From CAWJMF01 sp963843945 (GTDB taxonomy: Bacteria > Vulcanimicrobiota > Vulcanimicrobiia > Vulcanimicrobiales > Vulcanimicrobiaceae): a stretch of 64,000 nucleotides of DNA. The translations under genes and the position numbers were made by a program. The stretch spans positions 124,001 to 188,000 of the forward strand of contig CAWJMF010000006.1 in assembly GCA_963843945.1 (NCBI GenBank), written 5' to 3'. The notes beneath the pieces are model-generated. The model saw nothing but the letters and a program-made list of their open reading frames with translations. It was not told the origin of the DNA and searched no databases. Position 1 is the first letter of the stretch. The number at the start of each line of letters is the position of its first letter. Positions 44,245-52,148 of this stretch are shown here, piece after piece.

Positions 44245-45635
44245 GGCCCCAGACCCGCGAAGGGCCCTTCGTGGTGCGCCTCCATGCCTTCGATAAGGCT
44301 GCGTGCGTCCTCGGGGCTCGGGAAGTTGTTGGCGCGCATCACCGCGCGCACCTTTGCAAACGGGAAAAGCGCCGGGATCAACGTCGCGTCGTCGTACTGC
44401 CGGTAGTTGCGCACCATCGCCTGCTGCTCGAGCAGCGCGGCATGTTCGTAGCGCCCAAACGCGATAGCCGTGGAATACTCGACCGCAAAAGGGATCGCGA
44501 GCAGCACGCCAAGCGCGCACGCGGCAAGCGCCGCACGGCGCCGCCCCTCACCGCGCGGCGCCTCGCACACCGCGAGTACCGCGAGCGGCACGAGCCCGAG
44601 CAGCGTCATCGAGGCCAACGTCTCGTAGCGTTCCGCGCGCACGAAGTCGAATCCGAGCCCGCTCCTTCCGAACGATACCATCATGCCGCCACCGAGACCA
44701 AAGAGCGTGGGGGCGATCCAAGGCACCCAACGCTCGACGTCGGGCGAACGCGCGCGAACGAGCGCCGCGAACCGAAGGAGTGCGGCCAGTGCGAGGAGGG
44801 TGACGACGCTTCCGGCGGCTATCGCGCCGGCGTTCCCCGCCCAGCGCGCCATCGGGGTGCCCATGAACACGAGGAAGATTGGAATCCGAACCAATGGGTT
44901 CGCCGGCATATGGGGCTCGGCATATTGCGGTGCGTTGTAGTTCATTCCCCAAAAGTACGTGACCGCGGTTACGATACCGGCCACCGTCCATAGCGCGGCG
45001 TAACGAAGGGGCACGGGACGCCGCACGACGAGCAGCAAGAGGCCGATCGGGATGAGACTCAAGCCCTGTGCGCTCGAAATGCATGCGGCAATCATCGCGC
45101 CGAGACCCGACGTGCACTCAAACGCGCTTAAACGCCGGCCCGTCAACGCGACGACCATCACGAACAAGAGAAAGTCTATGAGGATCCAAGCAATCTGGAA
45201 ACCCCACATGAAATTCTCAAGTTGGTTCAGCGAAAACAGCAAGATCGACTCGATCAGCAAGATCCAAGGAACCGCGCGCGACGGCAAGCTTCGCCGCAGC
45301 AAAACGTTGATGCACGCCAACGTGGCGAGCGCGCACGCCAAGCTAAAGAAACTCTCGCGAACGGTGTTGTAACCGCCGAGCCGCGAGAGTCCGAGCGCGA
45401 TCAGCGACGGCAGCAGGAGCCGATGCTCGTTGTTCTGATGCCAGAGATCGGCGAAGGTGAGATGACCCGCGTCGAACTTGAGCACCATGTCGGCCCAGCG
45501 CCAATCGTCGTAGATCAGCATGTTCACCGCGAACGACGCGATCGCCCAGCCCAAGATCGCCGGCGGAACGAGCACGGCGAGCAGCGTGAGCGCGCGATCG
45601 AAGCGGCCTTCGGGGGCGGCCTCCTCGGGATTCAC
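44241..45635 (-). CDS. Polytopic membrane protein, possibly GT-C-like
   Basis: A 464-residue protein with about ten hydrophobic segments and a first loop containing YDDWRWADMVLKFDAGHLTFADLWHQ, an acidic pair after the first helix like GT-C glycosyltransferases. HNNEHR-type residues follow (WHQNNEHRLLLP). Family assignment is weak, and it could simply be an uncharacterised envelope protein. The start is the GTG at 45635, which overlaps the TGA of the S9 peptidase gene (GTGA). Third gene of the amidase-peptidase-membrane protein operon. Confidence 0.7.
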   Translation of the reverse strand: MNPEEAAPEGRFDRALTLLAVLVPPAILGWAIASFAVNMLIYDDWRWADMVLKFDAGHLTFADLWHQNNEHRLLLPSLIALGLSRLGGYNTVRESFFSLACALATLACINVLLRRSLPSRAVPWILLIESILLFSLNQLENFMWGFQIAWILIDFLLFVMVVALTGRRLSAFECTSGLGAMIAACISSAQGLSLIPIGLLLLVVRRPVPLRYAALWTVAGIVTAVTYFWGMNYNAPQYAEPHMPANPLVRIPIFLVFMGTPMARWAGNAGAIAAGSVVTLLALAALLRFAALVRARSPDVERWVPWIAPTLFGLGGGMMVSFGRSGLGFDFVRAERYETLASMTLLGLVPLAVLAVCEAPRGEGRRRAALAACALGVLLAIPFAVEYSTAIAFGRYEHAALLEQQAMVRNYRQYDDATLIPALFPFAKVRAVMRANNFPSPEDARSLIEGMEAHHEGPFAGLGP

Positions 45636-47650
45636 GCTTCCGTAGCGAGCGCTCGAAAGAGAGAACCGGCCTCGCGCGCCGGAGCTTGGAGCGGCCCCGC
45701 GGGCTTGAGATGTCGCGCGAACCAATGCATCATCGCGCGCAAGCGCAGGACGCGATTGCGCGGCCGGCCGCCGCGCGAAAGGTTGTGACCGTCGCCGGTA
45801 AAGCGCACGAACTCGGTTTCGGTGCGACCGAGCCGGCGCAGCAACGTGAAGAGCTGTTCGCCCTGATCGATCGGACAACGAAAGTCGCGCTCGGAATGCA
45901 TGACCAAGAGCGGCGCCTCGATCTCGTGCGCGTTGCGCATCGGCGAGTTCTCGAAGAGCTTACGGCCGCCGTCGTTCCAGGGCGCGCCGGTGGTCCGCTC
46001 GAGGAACCAGCCCAGGTCCGCCGCGCCGACTTCGCTCACGAGGTCGTTGACGGCGCGCATCGAGACGCCCGCCGCGAAGCGCTTCGAGTGACCCAGCAGC
46101 CACGTCGTCATGAAACCGCCGTACGAACCACCGGCCAAAGCAACGCGCTGCGGATCGACCGGCGCATTCGCCAGCGTCGCGTCCAGCAGGCTCAAGACGT
46201 CGGAGGCGTCGTCTTGGCCCCAGCGGCCCGTGACGCCGTCGGCAAAGTCGAAGCCGTAGCTCGTGCTGCCCCGCGGGTTCCCATAAGCCACGCCGATTCC
46301 GTGCGACGCGATCATCTGAAACTCGAACGAGAAGGCGAACCCGTACGTGAAATGCGGTCCCCCATGGACTTCCAACACATACGGTGCCGGCACGGGCCCG
46401 TCGGGGTCGAGAATGAAAAGATCGAGCGTCCAGCCGTCGGCTGCGCTGGGCCGCAGGCGCCGCGGCGCGCGCAACGCTCGTCCGGCCAGCCATGGGTTGC
46501 AATCGGTGAGGAGTTGCTCGTTTCCGTAGGGATCGATTTGCGCGATCTCGCTCGCGACCAGCGGACTCGTGAAGGCGAACGAAAGCGTTCCGTCGTCGGC
46601 TCGCGCGAACGCGAAGATATCGCGCTCGCCTTCCGCGGCCAGGCGGTAGTGCGAGCCGTCGCGCGCAAACGCCGCAACCGCGCACGCGCCCTCGCTGCAG
46701 AGCGGAACGAAGATCTCGTGATCGCCCGGCGACCAATGTGGCGCCTGCGGCGGCGCCAGACCGCGCACGTCGCAGATGACGCTGTCGGCAATCGAGCGGT
46801 CCAGCTGCGCGGACAGCGAGCGGATCGCACCGCCGCCGGCGGGCACGATCAAGAGCTCCAAGTTGTGCGGCGTGAACGCTTCGCCGTGGAGATGTCCGAC
46901 GTAAGCGACTTCGCGGCCGTCACGTGAGAAGGCCGGCGCTAGCGCGGGGCCTTGACCGCGGGTTAGGTTGCGCGGCGCACCGCCTTCCCGCGCAACCAGG
47001 CAGATGTCGCTCCAAAAGGCCGTCTCCGGCACGTCGATTTGCGCCGAAAACGCGAGCGCGGCGCCGTCGGGCGCCCAAGCGGGAGTGGCGACGTCGAAAT
47101 CGCCGGCGGTGATTTGTACCGGCCGATCGTCCTCCGCTAGGCTGCAAACGAACAGGTGCCTGCGGCGCCCGTCAAGCAGGCCTTCGTCGTCGCTCTTGAA
47201 CGGCAACGCGCGGATGTGCCGGGCGCCGCTGCGTTCGTCGAAAGCGCTCCGCGCACTCGGCGGGTCGAGTTCGGTCTTTGCAACGTAGGCCAACGCGCGC
47301 GAGTCGGGGGCCCAGATGAGACCGCCCAGACCCTCGTACGCGGGCGTCACGGCGCGAGCTTCACCGCCGCCGAGGGCCATGACGTAGACGCGTTGACCGT
47401 CGCCGCGATCGCCGATGAAAGCCAGGCGGCCGGCGTCCGGGGAAACGCGGGGCATACGGTCGTGAGGTCCCGATGTGAAGGCCGTCGCGGGCGAGCCGGT
47501 TTGCACGCTCCAAATCGCCGTACGCGTCTCATCGCTCGCCTCGTCCTGGGTCGCGAGTACGTAGAATACGCGGCCGTCGGGCGTACTCTGGGGATCGCTG
47601 GGAAGGCGCAGGCGCAGCAGATCGGAGGGAACGAGCGGCGTCGGGTTCAT
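45632..47650 (-). CDS. S9 family prolyl oligopeptidase/acylaminoacyl peptidase
   Basis: A 672-residue serine peptidase with an N-terminal beta-propeller and a C-terminal alpha/beta-hydrolase domain. The catalytic triad is Ser509 in GGSYGGF, Asp589 in SERDFRCP, and His622 in GDGHNLSRGG. No signal peptide is seen, so it is probably cytoplasmic. It would cleave short peptides or N-acylated amino acids. The ATG at 47650 overlaps the TGA of the amidase gene (ATGA) and its own TGA overlaps the next start (GTGA), so three genes are tightly coupled. Confidence 0.92.
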   Translation of the reverse strand: MNPTPLVPSDLLRLRLPSDPQSTPDGRVFYVLATQDEASDETRTAIWSVQTGSPATAFTSGPHDRMPRVSPDAGRLAFIGDRGDGQRVYVMALGGGEARAVTPAYEGLGGLIWAPDSRALAYVAKTELDPPSARSAFDERSGARHIRALPFKSDDEGLLDGRRRHLFVCSLAEDDRPVQITAGDFDVATPAWAPDGAALAFSAQIDVPETAFWSDICLVAREGGAPRNLTRGQGPALAPAFSRDGREVAYVGHLHGEAFTPHNLELLIVPAGGGAIRSLSAQLDRSIADSVICDVRGLAPPQAPHWSPGDHEIFVPLCSEGACAVAAFARDGSHYRLAAEGERDIFAFARADDGTLSFAFTSPLVASEIAQIDPYGNEQLLTDCNPWLAGRALRAPRRLRPSAADGWTLDLFILDPDGPVPAPYVLEVHGGPHFTYGFAFSFEFQMIASHGIGVAYGNPRGSTSYGFDFADGVTGRWGQDDASDVLSLLDATLANAPVDPQRVALAGGSYGGFMTTWLLGHSKRFAAGVSMRAVNDLVSEVGAADLGWFLERTTGAPWNDGGRKLFENSPMRNAHEIEAPLLVMHSERDFRCPIDQGEQLFTLLRRLGRTETEFVRFTGDGHNLSRGGRPRNRVLRLRAMMHWFARHLKPAGPLQAPAREAGSLFRALATEA

Positions 47651-48306
47651 CGGGCGAAGACTTTCACGATCGCGGCGTACAACGCTTGCGCCTCGCGTTG
47701 TTGGAACGCCGGCGTCGCAAGCAAGCGCTCTTGCACGGGGTTCGAAACGAAGCCCAACTCGACCAGGACGGCTGGAACGATCGCCTCGCTCGTGACGGCG
47801 AGATCGCGGGCGCGAAATTGCGATTCGCCGAGGCCCAGCGGCGCGAGCTCCGCGCGAACCGCGTTGGCCAGCGGCACCGAATTCGGCCGCAGCCAGAAGA
47901 CGCTCGTCCCGCGCTCGCGCGGATCGAGCGACGCATCGGCGTGAATCGCGATGAACGCCGTCGCGCCGAGCCGATTGGCCAGCGCGGCTCGAGCCCGGTT
48001 ATCCAGGCGAATCACCGTGCCGGTGCGATACGGCTGCGCGTACGAGCGAGTCAGAACGACCGTCGCGCCGGCCGAACGCAGCTCGCGTGCGAGATCCTCA
48101 CCGACCGCGAGCGTGACCTTCGCTTCCTGCACCCCGTCGGGACCGACGGCGCCGACGTTCAGCGGGCTTCCGTCAGGATAGCGCGTCCCATGCCCCGGGT
48201 CGACGACGAAGACGCGGCCGCTGAGCGCCTGTGCGTTCTGCGCCCGAGCCGGCTGCGACGCCCCGAGCGCGAGCAGCACGAGAGCGAGTCCCATAACAAA
48301 ACGCAC
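47647..48306 (-). CDS. N-acetylmuramoyl-L-alanine amidase (Amidase_3)
   Basis: About 219 residues with a signal peptide (RFVMGLALVLLALGASQPARA) and a complete Amidase_3 zinc site: His39 in VDPGHG, Glu61 in VQEAKVTL, His122 in IHADAS, and catalytic Glu183 in VELGFVSNP. It cleaves the bond between muramic acid and the stem peptide in the cell wall. The GTG at 48306 gives a good signal peptide; ATG at 48294 is an alternative. Upstream in-frame sequence is Arg-rich shadow. It is divergent from the beta-lactamase-like gene. Confidence 0.9.
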   Translation of the reverse strand: MRFVMGLALVLLALGASQPARAQNAQALSGRVFVVDPGHGTRYPDGSPLNVGAVGPDGVQEAKVTLAVGEDLARELRSAGATVVLTRSYAQPYRTGTVIRLDNRARAALANRLGATAFIAIHADASLDPRERGTSVFWLRPNSVPLANAVRAELAPLGLGESQFRARDLAVTSEAIVPAVLVELGFVSNPVQERLLATPAFQQREAQALYAAIVKVFAR

Positions 48307-48362
48307 AAAGTGGCGATGCGCGCGAGGAGATGCGGGCTCCTCGTCCGTAGCTGACGCGAGCA

Positions 48363-49232
48363 GTGAATCGTAACGCGTTCCTGGGCGGGACCCTGGCAGC
48401 CAGTTTCGCGCCGCTCCCCGCGCCGGCCGGCGACGTCGATTCGCAGATCGCGAGCGCCGCTGCGGGCTCGACCGGCGAAGTCGGCGTGTTCGCGCGCAAG
48501 ATGGGTCCGGGCGCACCGATCGCTTACAACGCCGACGTCATCTTTCCAGCCGCCTCGACGATCAAAGTCTTGATCCTCGTCTCGCTCTATCAGGCCGCCG
48601 AAAAATCACCCGGCCTGCTCGACAGCAGCGTACGTCTGCAAAGCTCCGACTTCGTGGGCGGCTCCGACGTCCTGCAAAATGCAAACCCCGGCGACCGCAT
48701 TCGCGTCTCGGCGCTCGCGCGCGCCATGATCGACCAAAGCGACAACACCGCCTCCAACGCCCTCATCTCGCTGCTCGGCTTCGATCGCATCAACGCGACG
48801 GCGCGACGCGCCGGCCTCAAGCACACCCAGCTCAAGCGTCACTTCCTCGATTACACCGCGATCGTCCGCCACAGCAACAACCTCACGACCGCCCACGACA
48901 TGGGCACGCTGCTCTACCTGATCGAGCGCGGCAGCCGCGAAGCCGTCTACACCGTCGCCTCCCCCAAGTCGTGCAACGCAATGATCCAAATAATGCTCAA
49001 GCAAGAAGACCACGACAAAATCGCTCGCGGACTGCCCAAAGGCATCCCGCTCGCCAACAAAACGGGCGAGATCGACGGCGTCCGCAACGATGTCGCGATC
49101 GTCGACCCCTTCGGCGACAACCCCTACATCCTCGCCGTCTACACCAAAGACCTCAACGACTTCAGCGTCGGCGTCATCGCGATCCGCGAAATCGCCCACT
49201 CCGTCCACGCCACGCTCTACCCGCAAAACTAG
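48363..49232 (+). CDS. Class A beta-lactamase-like serine hydrolase
   Basis: A 289-residue protein with STIK (Ser65/Lys68), SDN (126-128) and KTG (233-235), the three class A beta-lactamase motifs. The omega-loop glutamate that deacylates beta-lactams is not evident: the region reads FLDYTAIVRHSNNLTTAHD. It is thus more like the broad Beta-lactamase2 family of envelope hydrolases than a proven resistance enzyme. The GTG at 48363 gives a weak signal (RNAFLGGTLAASFAPLPAPA). It is divergent from the amidase gene, so a role in peptidoglycan metabolism is plausible. Confidence 0.85.
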   Translation: MNRNAFLGGTLAASFAPLPAPAGDVDSQIASAAAGSTGEVGVFARKMGPGAPIAYNADVIFPAASTIKVLILVSLYQAAEKSPGLLDSSVRLQSSDFVGGSDVLQNANPGDRIRVSALARAMIDQSDNTASNALISLLGFDRINATARRAGLKHTQLKRHFLDYTAIVRHSNNLTTAHDMGTLLYLIERGSREAVYTVASPKSCNAMIQIMLKQEDHDKIARGLPKGIPLANKTGEIDGVRNDVAIVDPFGDNPYILAVYTKDLNDFSVGVIAIREIAHSVHATLYPQN

Positions 49233-49246
49233 CCACGAGCGAGGGC

Positions 49247-49422
49247 GCTCGGGGCTTGGTCCCGGCGACGCGGCGCAGAGGTAGCGGCGGGGCGTCTGCG
49301 CGGTTGCGCAGCCACGGACGGCGAGAGCAACCGCGCAGCCGAGCCCACGATTTCGCACGATGCGAAATCGCGGGCGTCCCCGACGCACCTCTGCGCCGCG
49401 TCGCCGGGACCAAGCCCCGAGC
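49247..49422. repeat. 176-bp element with perfect 36-bp inverted ends
   Basis: Positions 49247-49282 and 49387-49422 are perfect reverse complements over 36 bases. Between them lie two more hairpins: CTGCGCGGTTGC with GCAACCGCGCAG (49296-49307 and 49327-49338), and CGATTTCGCA-CGA-TGCGAAATCG (49348-49370), the latter extended by GCCC/GGGC. The whole could fold as a three-way junction. The same 7 bases GAGCGAG occur on both sides (49237-49243 and 49428-49434), like a target-site duplication. It fills the gap between convergent genes and has no real ORF. It may be a MITE-like element, a structured RNA, or an unusual terminator. Confidence 0.8.
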
Positions 49423-49435
49423 CGCCCGAGCGAGC

Positions 49436-49933
49436 CTAAGCAGTCGCCTTCGGTTCGATCGTCACGGTCTCCATAATATCGCCGACGCGGATTGCGTCGA
49501 CGACGTCTTGGCCGGCAGTGGTTTGCCCGAAGACGGTATATTGTTTGTCGAGAAAGCGCGCGTCGCCGAGACAGATGTAGAATTGCGAGCCGGCGGAGTT
49601 CGGGCTCGTGGCGCGCGCCATGGCCACCGTGCCTTTGACGTGCGGGAGCGCACTGAATTCGGCGTCGAGGTGATAGCCCGGTCCGCCGGTTCCGGTGCCC
49701 TCCGGGCAGCCGCCTTGGATCACGAAGCCTGGTTCGACCCGGTGAAATTTGAGGCCGTCGTAAAAGCCTTCGCGCGCGAGTTTGATGAAGGCGGCGCTGT
49801 GCTGGCGCGCTTCGTGCGGATAAAACGTGAAGACGATGTCGCCTTTCTTCGTTTTAATCCGCGCCTGGAGGGTTTCAGCCTCGCTTGCGAGCGTGTCGAG
49901 TTCGGTTCCGGTTGGGGCGGTGCGTTTTGCCAT
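49436..49933 (-). CDS. Cyclophilin-type peptidyl-prolyl isomerase
   Basis: A 165-residue cyclophilin. The catalytic arginine and surrounding FHRVEPGFVIQGG, the AMARATSPNSAGSQFYI block and VFGQTTAGQDVVDAI are typical of bacterial PpiB. There is no signal peptide, so it acts in the cytoplasm on prolyl bonds during folding. It ends next to the 176-bp inverted-repeat element and starts 5 bases after the GIY-YIG gene. Confidence 0.93.
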   Translation of the reverse strand: MAKRTAPTGTELDTLASEAETLQARIKTKKGDIVFTFYPHEARQHSAAFIKLAREGFYDGLKFHRVEPGFVIQGGCPEGTGTGGPGYHLDAEFSALPHVKGTVAMARATSPNSAGSQFYICLGDARFLDKQYTVFGQTTAGQDVVDAIRVGDIMETVTIEPKATA

Positions 49934-49937
49934 GCCG

Positions 49938-50225
49938 CTATGTTGGGCCGCCCGGTTTCGGGCACCCTGCGAGGAGCGCGAGCTTTTGAGCCCGCGTCAG
50001 CTTACGGAAACGCAGCTCTTCTTTGAGGGCCGCGCTCTTGTCGGGGACCGGCCAGCTGGCTTCCAGGGTAAAGGGGAGACGCGAGCGGACGTAGCGCGAA
50101 CCGCTGCCGTCGCGATGCGCCGTCAAACGCTTCTCGAGGTCGTTCGTCCAGCCGACGTAAAGCGAACCGTCGCGGCACGAGAGGACGTAAACGACGCAGC
50201 CTTGCAGCGCGGAAGCTTCACTCAC
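49938..50225 (-). CDS. GIY-YIG domain protein (UPF0213-like)
   Basis: About 95 residues, essentially a single GIY-YIG nuclease domain: CVVYVLSCRDGSLYVGWTND, then LEKRLTAHRDGSGSRYVRSR and LKEELRFRKLTRAQK. The arginine and glutamate of the active site are present. Small proteins of this type are of unknown role, perhaps DNA repair or processing. The GTG at 50225 is preferred; a TTG at 50258 would touch the start of the divergent gene. Confidence 0.8.
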   Translation of the reverse strand: MSEASALQGCVVYVLSCRDGSLYVGWTNDLEKRLTAHRDGSGSRYVRSRLPFTLEASWPVPDKSAALKEELRFRKLTRAQKLALLAGCPKPGGPT

Positions 50226-50257
50226 GAACGTGTCGTCGGGTTTAGGAAGCTTGTGCA

Positions 50258-50704
50258 ATGGGAACGCTTTCCCAGAAAATCATGCCCTCGGAAGCTGCGC
50301 TCGATTTTAGAATCCCCCCACAACCTCGGCTTTGCCGGGTCGTTCGCGAAGGTGTTGCGGATTTCGGTCGAGCTCACGGGGTACCGGAGGAGGATCTCGG
50401 ACACTTTTTGATTGCGCTCGGCGAGGCGTTGGCCAACGCGATCGAACACGCCCGGGCCGCCAAGCCGATCGAGATCTCGTGCCGGGTGAGCCGCGAGCGG
50501 ATCGTGGCAACCGTACGCGACGACGGGGTCGGCTTTCCGGGCGAGCCGCCGGTCGCCCCCCAGCTGCCCGAAGCCTCGGCCGAGCGTGGACGCGGCCTTC
50601 CGATGATGCGCCGCTGCTCCGATATCTTTGCGGTGCAAAGCGTCCCCGGCGAGGGTACGGCCGTCATCGTCGGACGCTACCTCCGCAACCTCAGCGTGGC
50701 CTGA
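50258..50704 (+). CDS. Anti-sigma-factor-type serine kinase (HATPase_c)
   Basis: A 148-residue GHKL ATPase of the RsbW/SpoIIAB type: N-box EALANAIEHA, G1 box DDGVGFPG and G2 box ERGRGLPMM. Such proteins bind a sigma factor or phosphorylate an anti-sigma-factor antagonist. No cognate sigma factor or antagonist is adjacent, so its partner is unknown. It is followed by a 102-base gap with a small hairpin (50732-50745). Confidence 0.85.
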   Translation: MGTLSQKIMPSEAALDFRIPPQPRLCRVVREGVADFGRAHGVPEEDLGHFLIALGEALANAIEHARAAKPIEISCRVSRERIVATVRDDGVGFPGEPPVAPQLPEASAERGRGLPMMRRCSDIFAVQSVPGEGTAVIVGRYLRNLSVA

Positions 50705-50806
50705 CCGCCGCCGGGCGAGCCGCCGAGGCGGGCCTGGCCGCAGGCTGGGCGCGAGCCGATGAGTATAGGGAACTGACAGCGCGTACGGCAGGGCGGAGGG
50801 CATCGG

Positions 50807-50986
50807 ATGGGCGGCGAGTTTCGCACGCAGACCTGGCTCGGTTGCAACGGACTCATCGCGTTCTTCCTCGTCGCGGGTCTGGCGCTAGCCGGACTTTGCG
50901 TGCTGCTCGTCACGGCATTCCGGCTACTCGGCCAAATCGAGAGCGCTGCATCGGCGGCGCGCTTGACTGATTCGCGCAACGCGTGA
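50807..50986 (+). CDS. 59-residue single-pass membrane protein
   Basis: A short protein with a hydrophilic start (GGEFRTQTW), a long hydrophobic helix (about residues 15-42), and a polar tail. A very good Shine-Dalgarno sequence, GGAGGG, lies 6 bases before the ATG at 50807. It sits between the anti-sigma-type kinase gene and the ilvE leader. The putative promoter of the leader overlaps its last codons. Function unknown. Confidence 0.6.
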   Translation: MGGEFRTQTWLGCNGLIAFFLVAGLALAGLCVLLVTAFRLLGQIESAASAARLTDSRNA

Positions 50987-50992
50987 TAGCGT
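50963..50992 (+). promoter_or_regulatory. Putative promoter of the ilvE leader
   Basis: TTGACT (50963-50968), an 18-base spacer and TAGCGT (50987-50992). The -10 is poor but the -35 is near consensus, and the spacing puts the transcription start within a few bases of the leader-peptide ATG at 51001, so the leader would be read from an almost leaderless message. Confidence 0.45.
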
Positions 50993-51000
50993 CTAACCTC

Positions 51001-51078
51001 ATGATGAACGGTCTCGTACGACTCGTACTCGGACTCCTTATTTTCCGGACCCTTGGGGCTCGGCTTCGTTCGTCATAG
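51001..51078 (+). CDS. ilvE leader peptide (attenuator peptide)
   Basis: A 25-codon ORF ending in TAG at 51076-51078. Seven Leu, two Val and one Ile make up 10 of 25 residues, concentrated in LVRLVLGLLIF (codons 5-15). It lies directly upstream of a terminator and then of ilvE, the enzyme for the last step of branched-chain amino acid synthesis. A ribosome slowed at these codons by shortage of Leu, Val or Ile would control folding of the following RNA. This is the classical layout of enterobacterial ilv and leu leaders. Confidence 0.75.
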   Translation: MMNGLVRLVLGLLIFRTLGARLRSS

Positions 51079-51139
51079 CGTAAACCTCGAATCCCACCTG
51101 ACGATCGACCCCGCCGAGCCCGGCGGGGTCGATTTTTTT
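51045..51139 (+). promoter_or_regulatory. Transcription attenuator with competing hairpins
   Basis: Three alternative pairings are visible. A pause-type hairpin pairs 51045-51052 with 51056-51063 (one G-U and one mismatch). The antiterminator pairs GGGCTCGGC (51056-51064) with GCCGAGCCC (51113-51121), 9 perfect pairs. The terminator stem pairs 51104-51116 with 51121-51133. Antiterminator and terminator cannot form together. The antiterminator arm begins within codon 19 of the leader, just after the Leu/Val/Ile cluster, so a ribosome stalled there leaves it free. Confidence 0.75.
51104..51139 (+). terminator. Intrinsic terminator before ilvE
   Basis: ATCGACCCCGCCG and CGGCGGGGTCGAT form a perfect 13-bp stem with the loop AGCC, followed by a run of seven T (51133-51139). 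This is a strong Rho-independent terminator placed 13 bases before the ilvE start codon, which only makes sense if it is regulated. Confidence 0.88.
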
Positions 51140-51152
51140 ACGAAGGAGCACC

Positions 51153-52100
51153 ATGTCCGCCCCCCTCCAGCACATGGAAATCGCGCCGTTCTACTGGTTC
51201 GACGGCGAGCTGCGCCCGAAGGACGAAGTCACGGTTCATCCCTTCGCGCACGCCCTGCATTACGGCTCGGGAGTCTTCGAAGGCATCCGCGCCTACGCGA
51301 CGCCGCGCGGGCCGGCGATCTTCCGGCTGCGCGAGCACATGGAGCGCTTTCTGCGTTCGGCCGCCGTGTACTCGCTGGCGGTCCCTTACGACGTCGCGAC
51401 GCTTTGCGACGCGACGATCGAAACGGTGCGGCGCAACGAGGTCGAGTCCGCTTACATCCGCCCCTTGGCGTTCTTCGGCGAGAAGACGATTTCGTTGGCG
51501 CCGAGCTTCTTCTGTCCGACGCACGTGCTGATCGCTTTGCGCGCGCTCGGCGATTACTTCGGCGCGGGCCAGCAAAACGGGATCCGCGTCACGCTTTCGC
51601 CGTGGCGCAAGTTCTCGTCGAAAGCGCTCCCTTCAACCGTGAAGGCGACGGGGCACTATGCCAACTCGGTGCTCGCGATGCAGGACGCGTTCGCGCGCGG
51701 GTTCGACGAGGCGCTGCTGCTCAACGACCGGGGCGAAGTCGCCGAGGGCACCGGTGAGAATATCTTCGTCGTAAAAGACGGCACCGTTCGGACGAACGAC
51801 CGTTCCTCGGACGTGCTGCACGGCATCACGCGGGCCAGCGTCATCGAGCTTTGCGGCGACCTCGGCATTCCGCTCGAAATCGGAACGCTCGAAATGGACG
51901 ACCTCTACGGCGCCGACGAAGTCTTCTTTACGGGAACGGCAGCGGAGGTGACGCCGCTAGCATGCCTCGACGACCACGTCTTTCCGGCGGAGCGGCCGGT
52001 CACCGCGCGGTTGCGCGAAGCGTACGGTCGGGCGGTGGCGGGCGAGGACCCGCGACATCCCGATTGGGTGACGCTCGTCCGGCAAAACGCCGTCGTCTAA
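51153..52100 (+). CDS. ilvE: Branched-chain amino acid aminotransferase
   Basis: A 315-residue fold-type IV PLP aminotransferase. It has HYGSGVFEGIRAY, the PLP lysine in STVKATGHYANS (Lys164), EVAEGTGENIFVVKDG, and the C-terminal FFTGTAAEVTPL. These identify IlvE, which makes Leu, Ile and Val from their 2-oxo acids with glutamate. AAGGAG lies 6 bases upstream of the ATG at 51153. Expression is probably controlled by the leader peptide and attenuator directly upstream. Confidence 0.95.
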   Translation: MSAPLQHMEIAPFYWFDGELRPKDEVTVHPFAHALHYGSGVFEGIRAYATPRGPAIFRLREHMERFLRSAAVYSLAVPYDVATLCDATIETVRRNEVESAYIRPLAFFGEKTISLAPSFFCPTHVLIALRALGDYFGAGQQNGIRVTLSPWRKFSSKALPSTVKATGHYANSVLAMQDAFARGFDEALLLNDRGEVAEGTGENIFVVKDGTVRTNDRSSDVLHGITRASVIELCGDLGIPLEIGTLEMDDLYGADEVFFTGTAAEVTPLACLDDHVFPAERPVTARLREAYGRAVAGEDPRHPDWVTLVRQNAVV

Positions 52101-52148
52101 ACCCGCCGTCTAGCCGGGAAATCGGCGCGCGCGCGAAAACTCAGCGCA

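Noticed and set aside
39333..49232. Antibiotic resistance genes (two beta-lactamase-like proteins)
   Set aside because: One lacks the YxN motif and the other the omega-loop glutamate; both fit general envelope serine hydrolases better.
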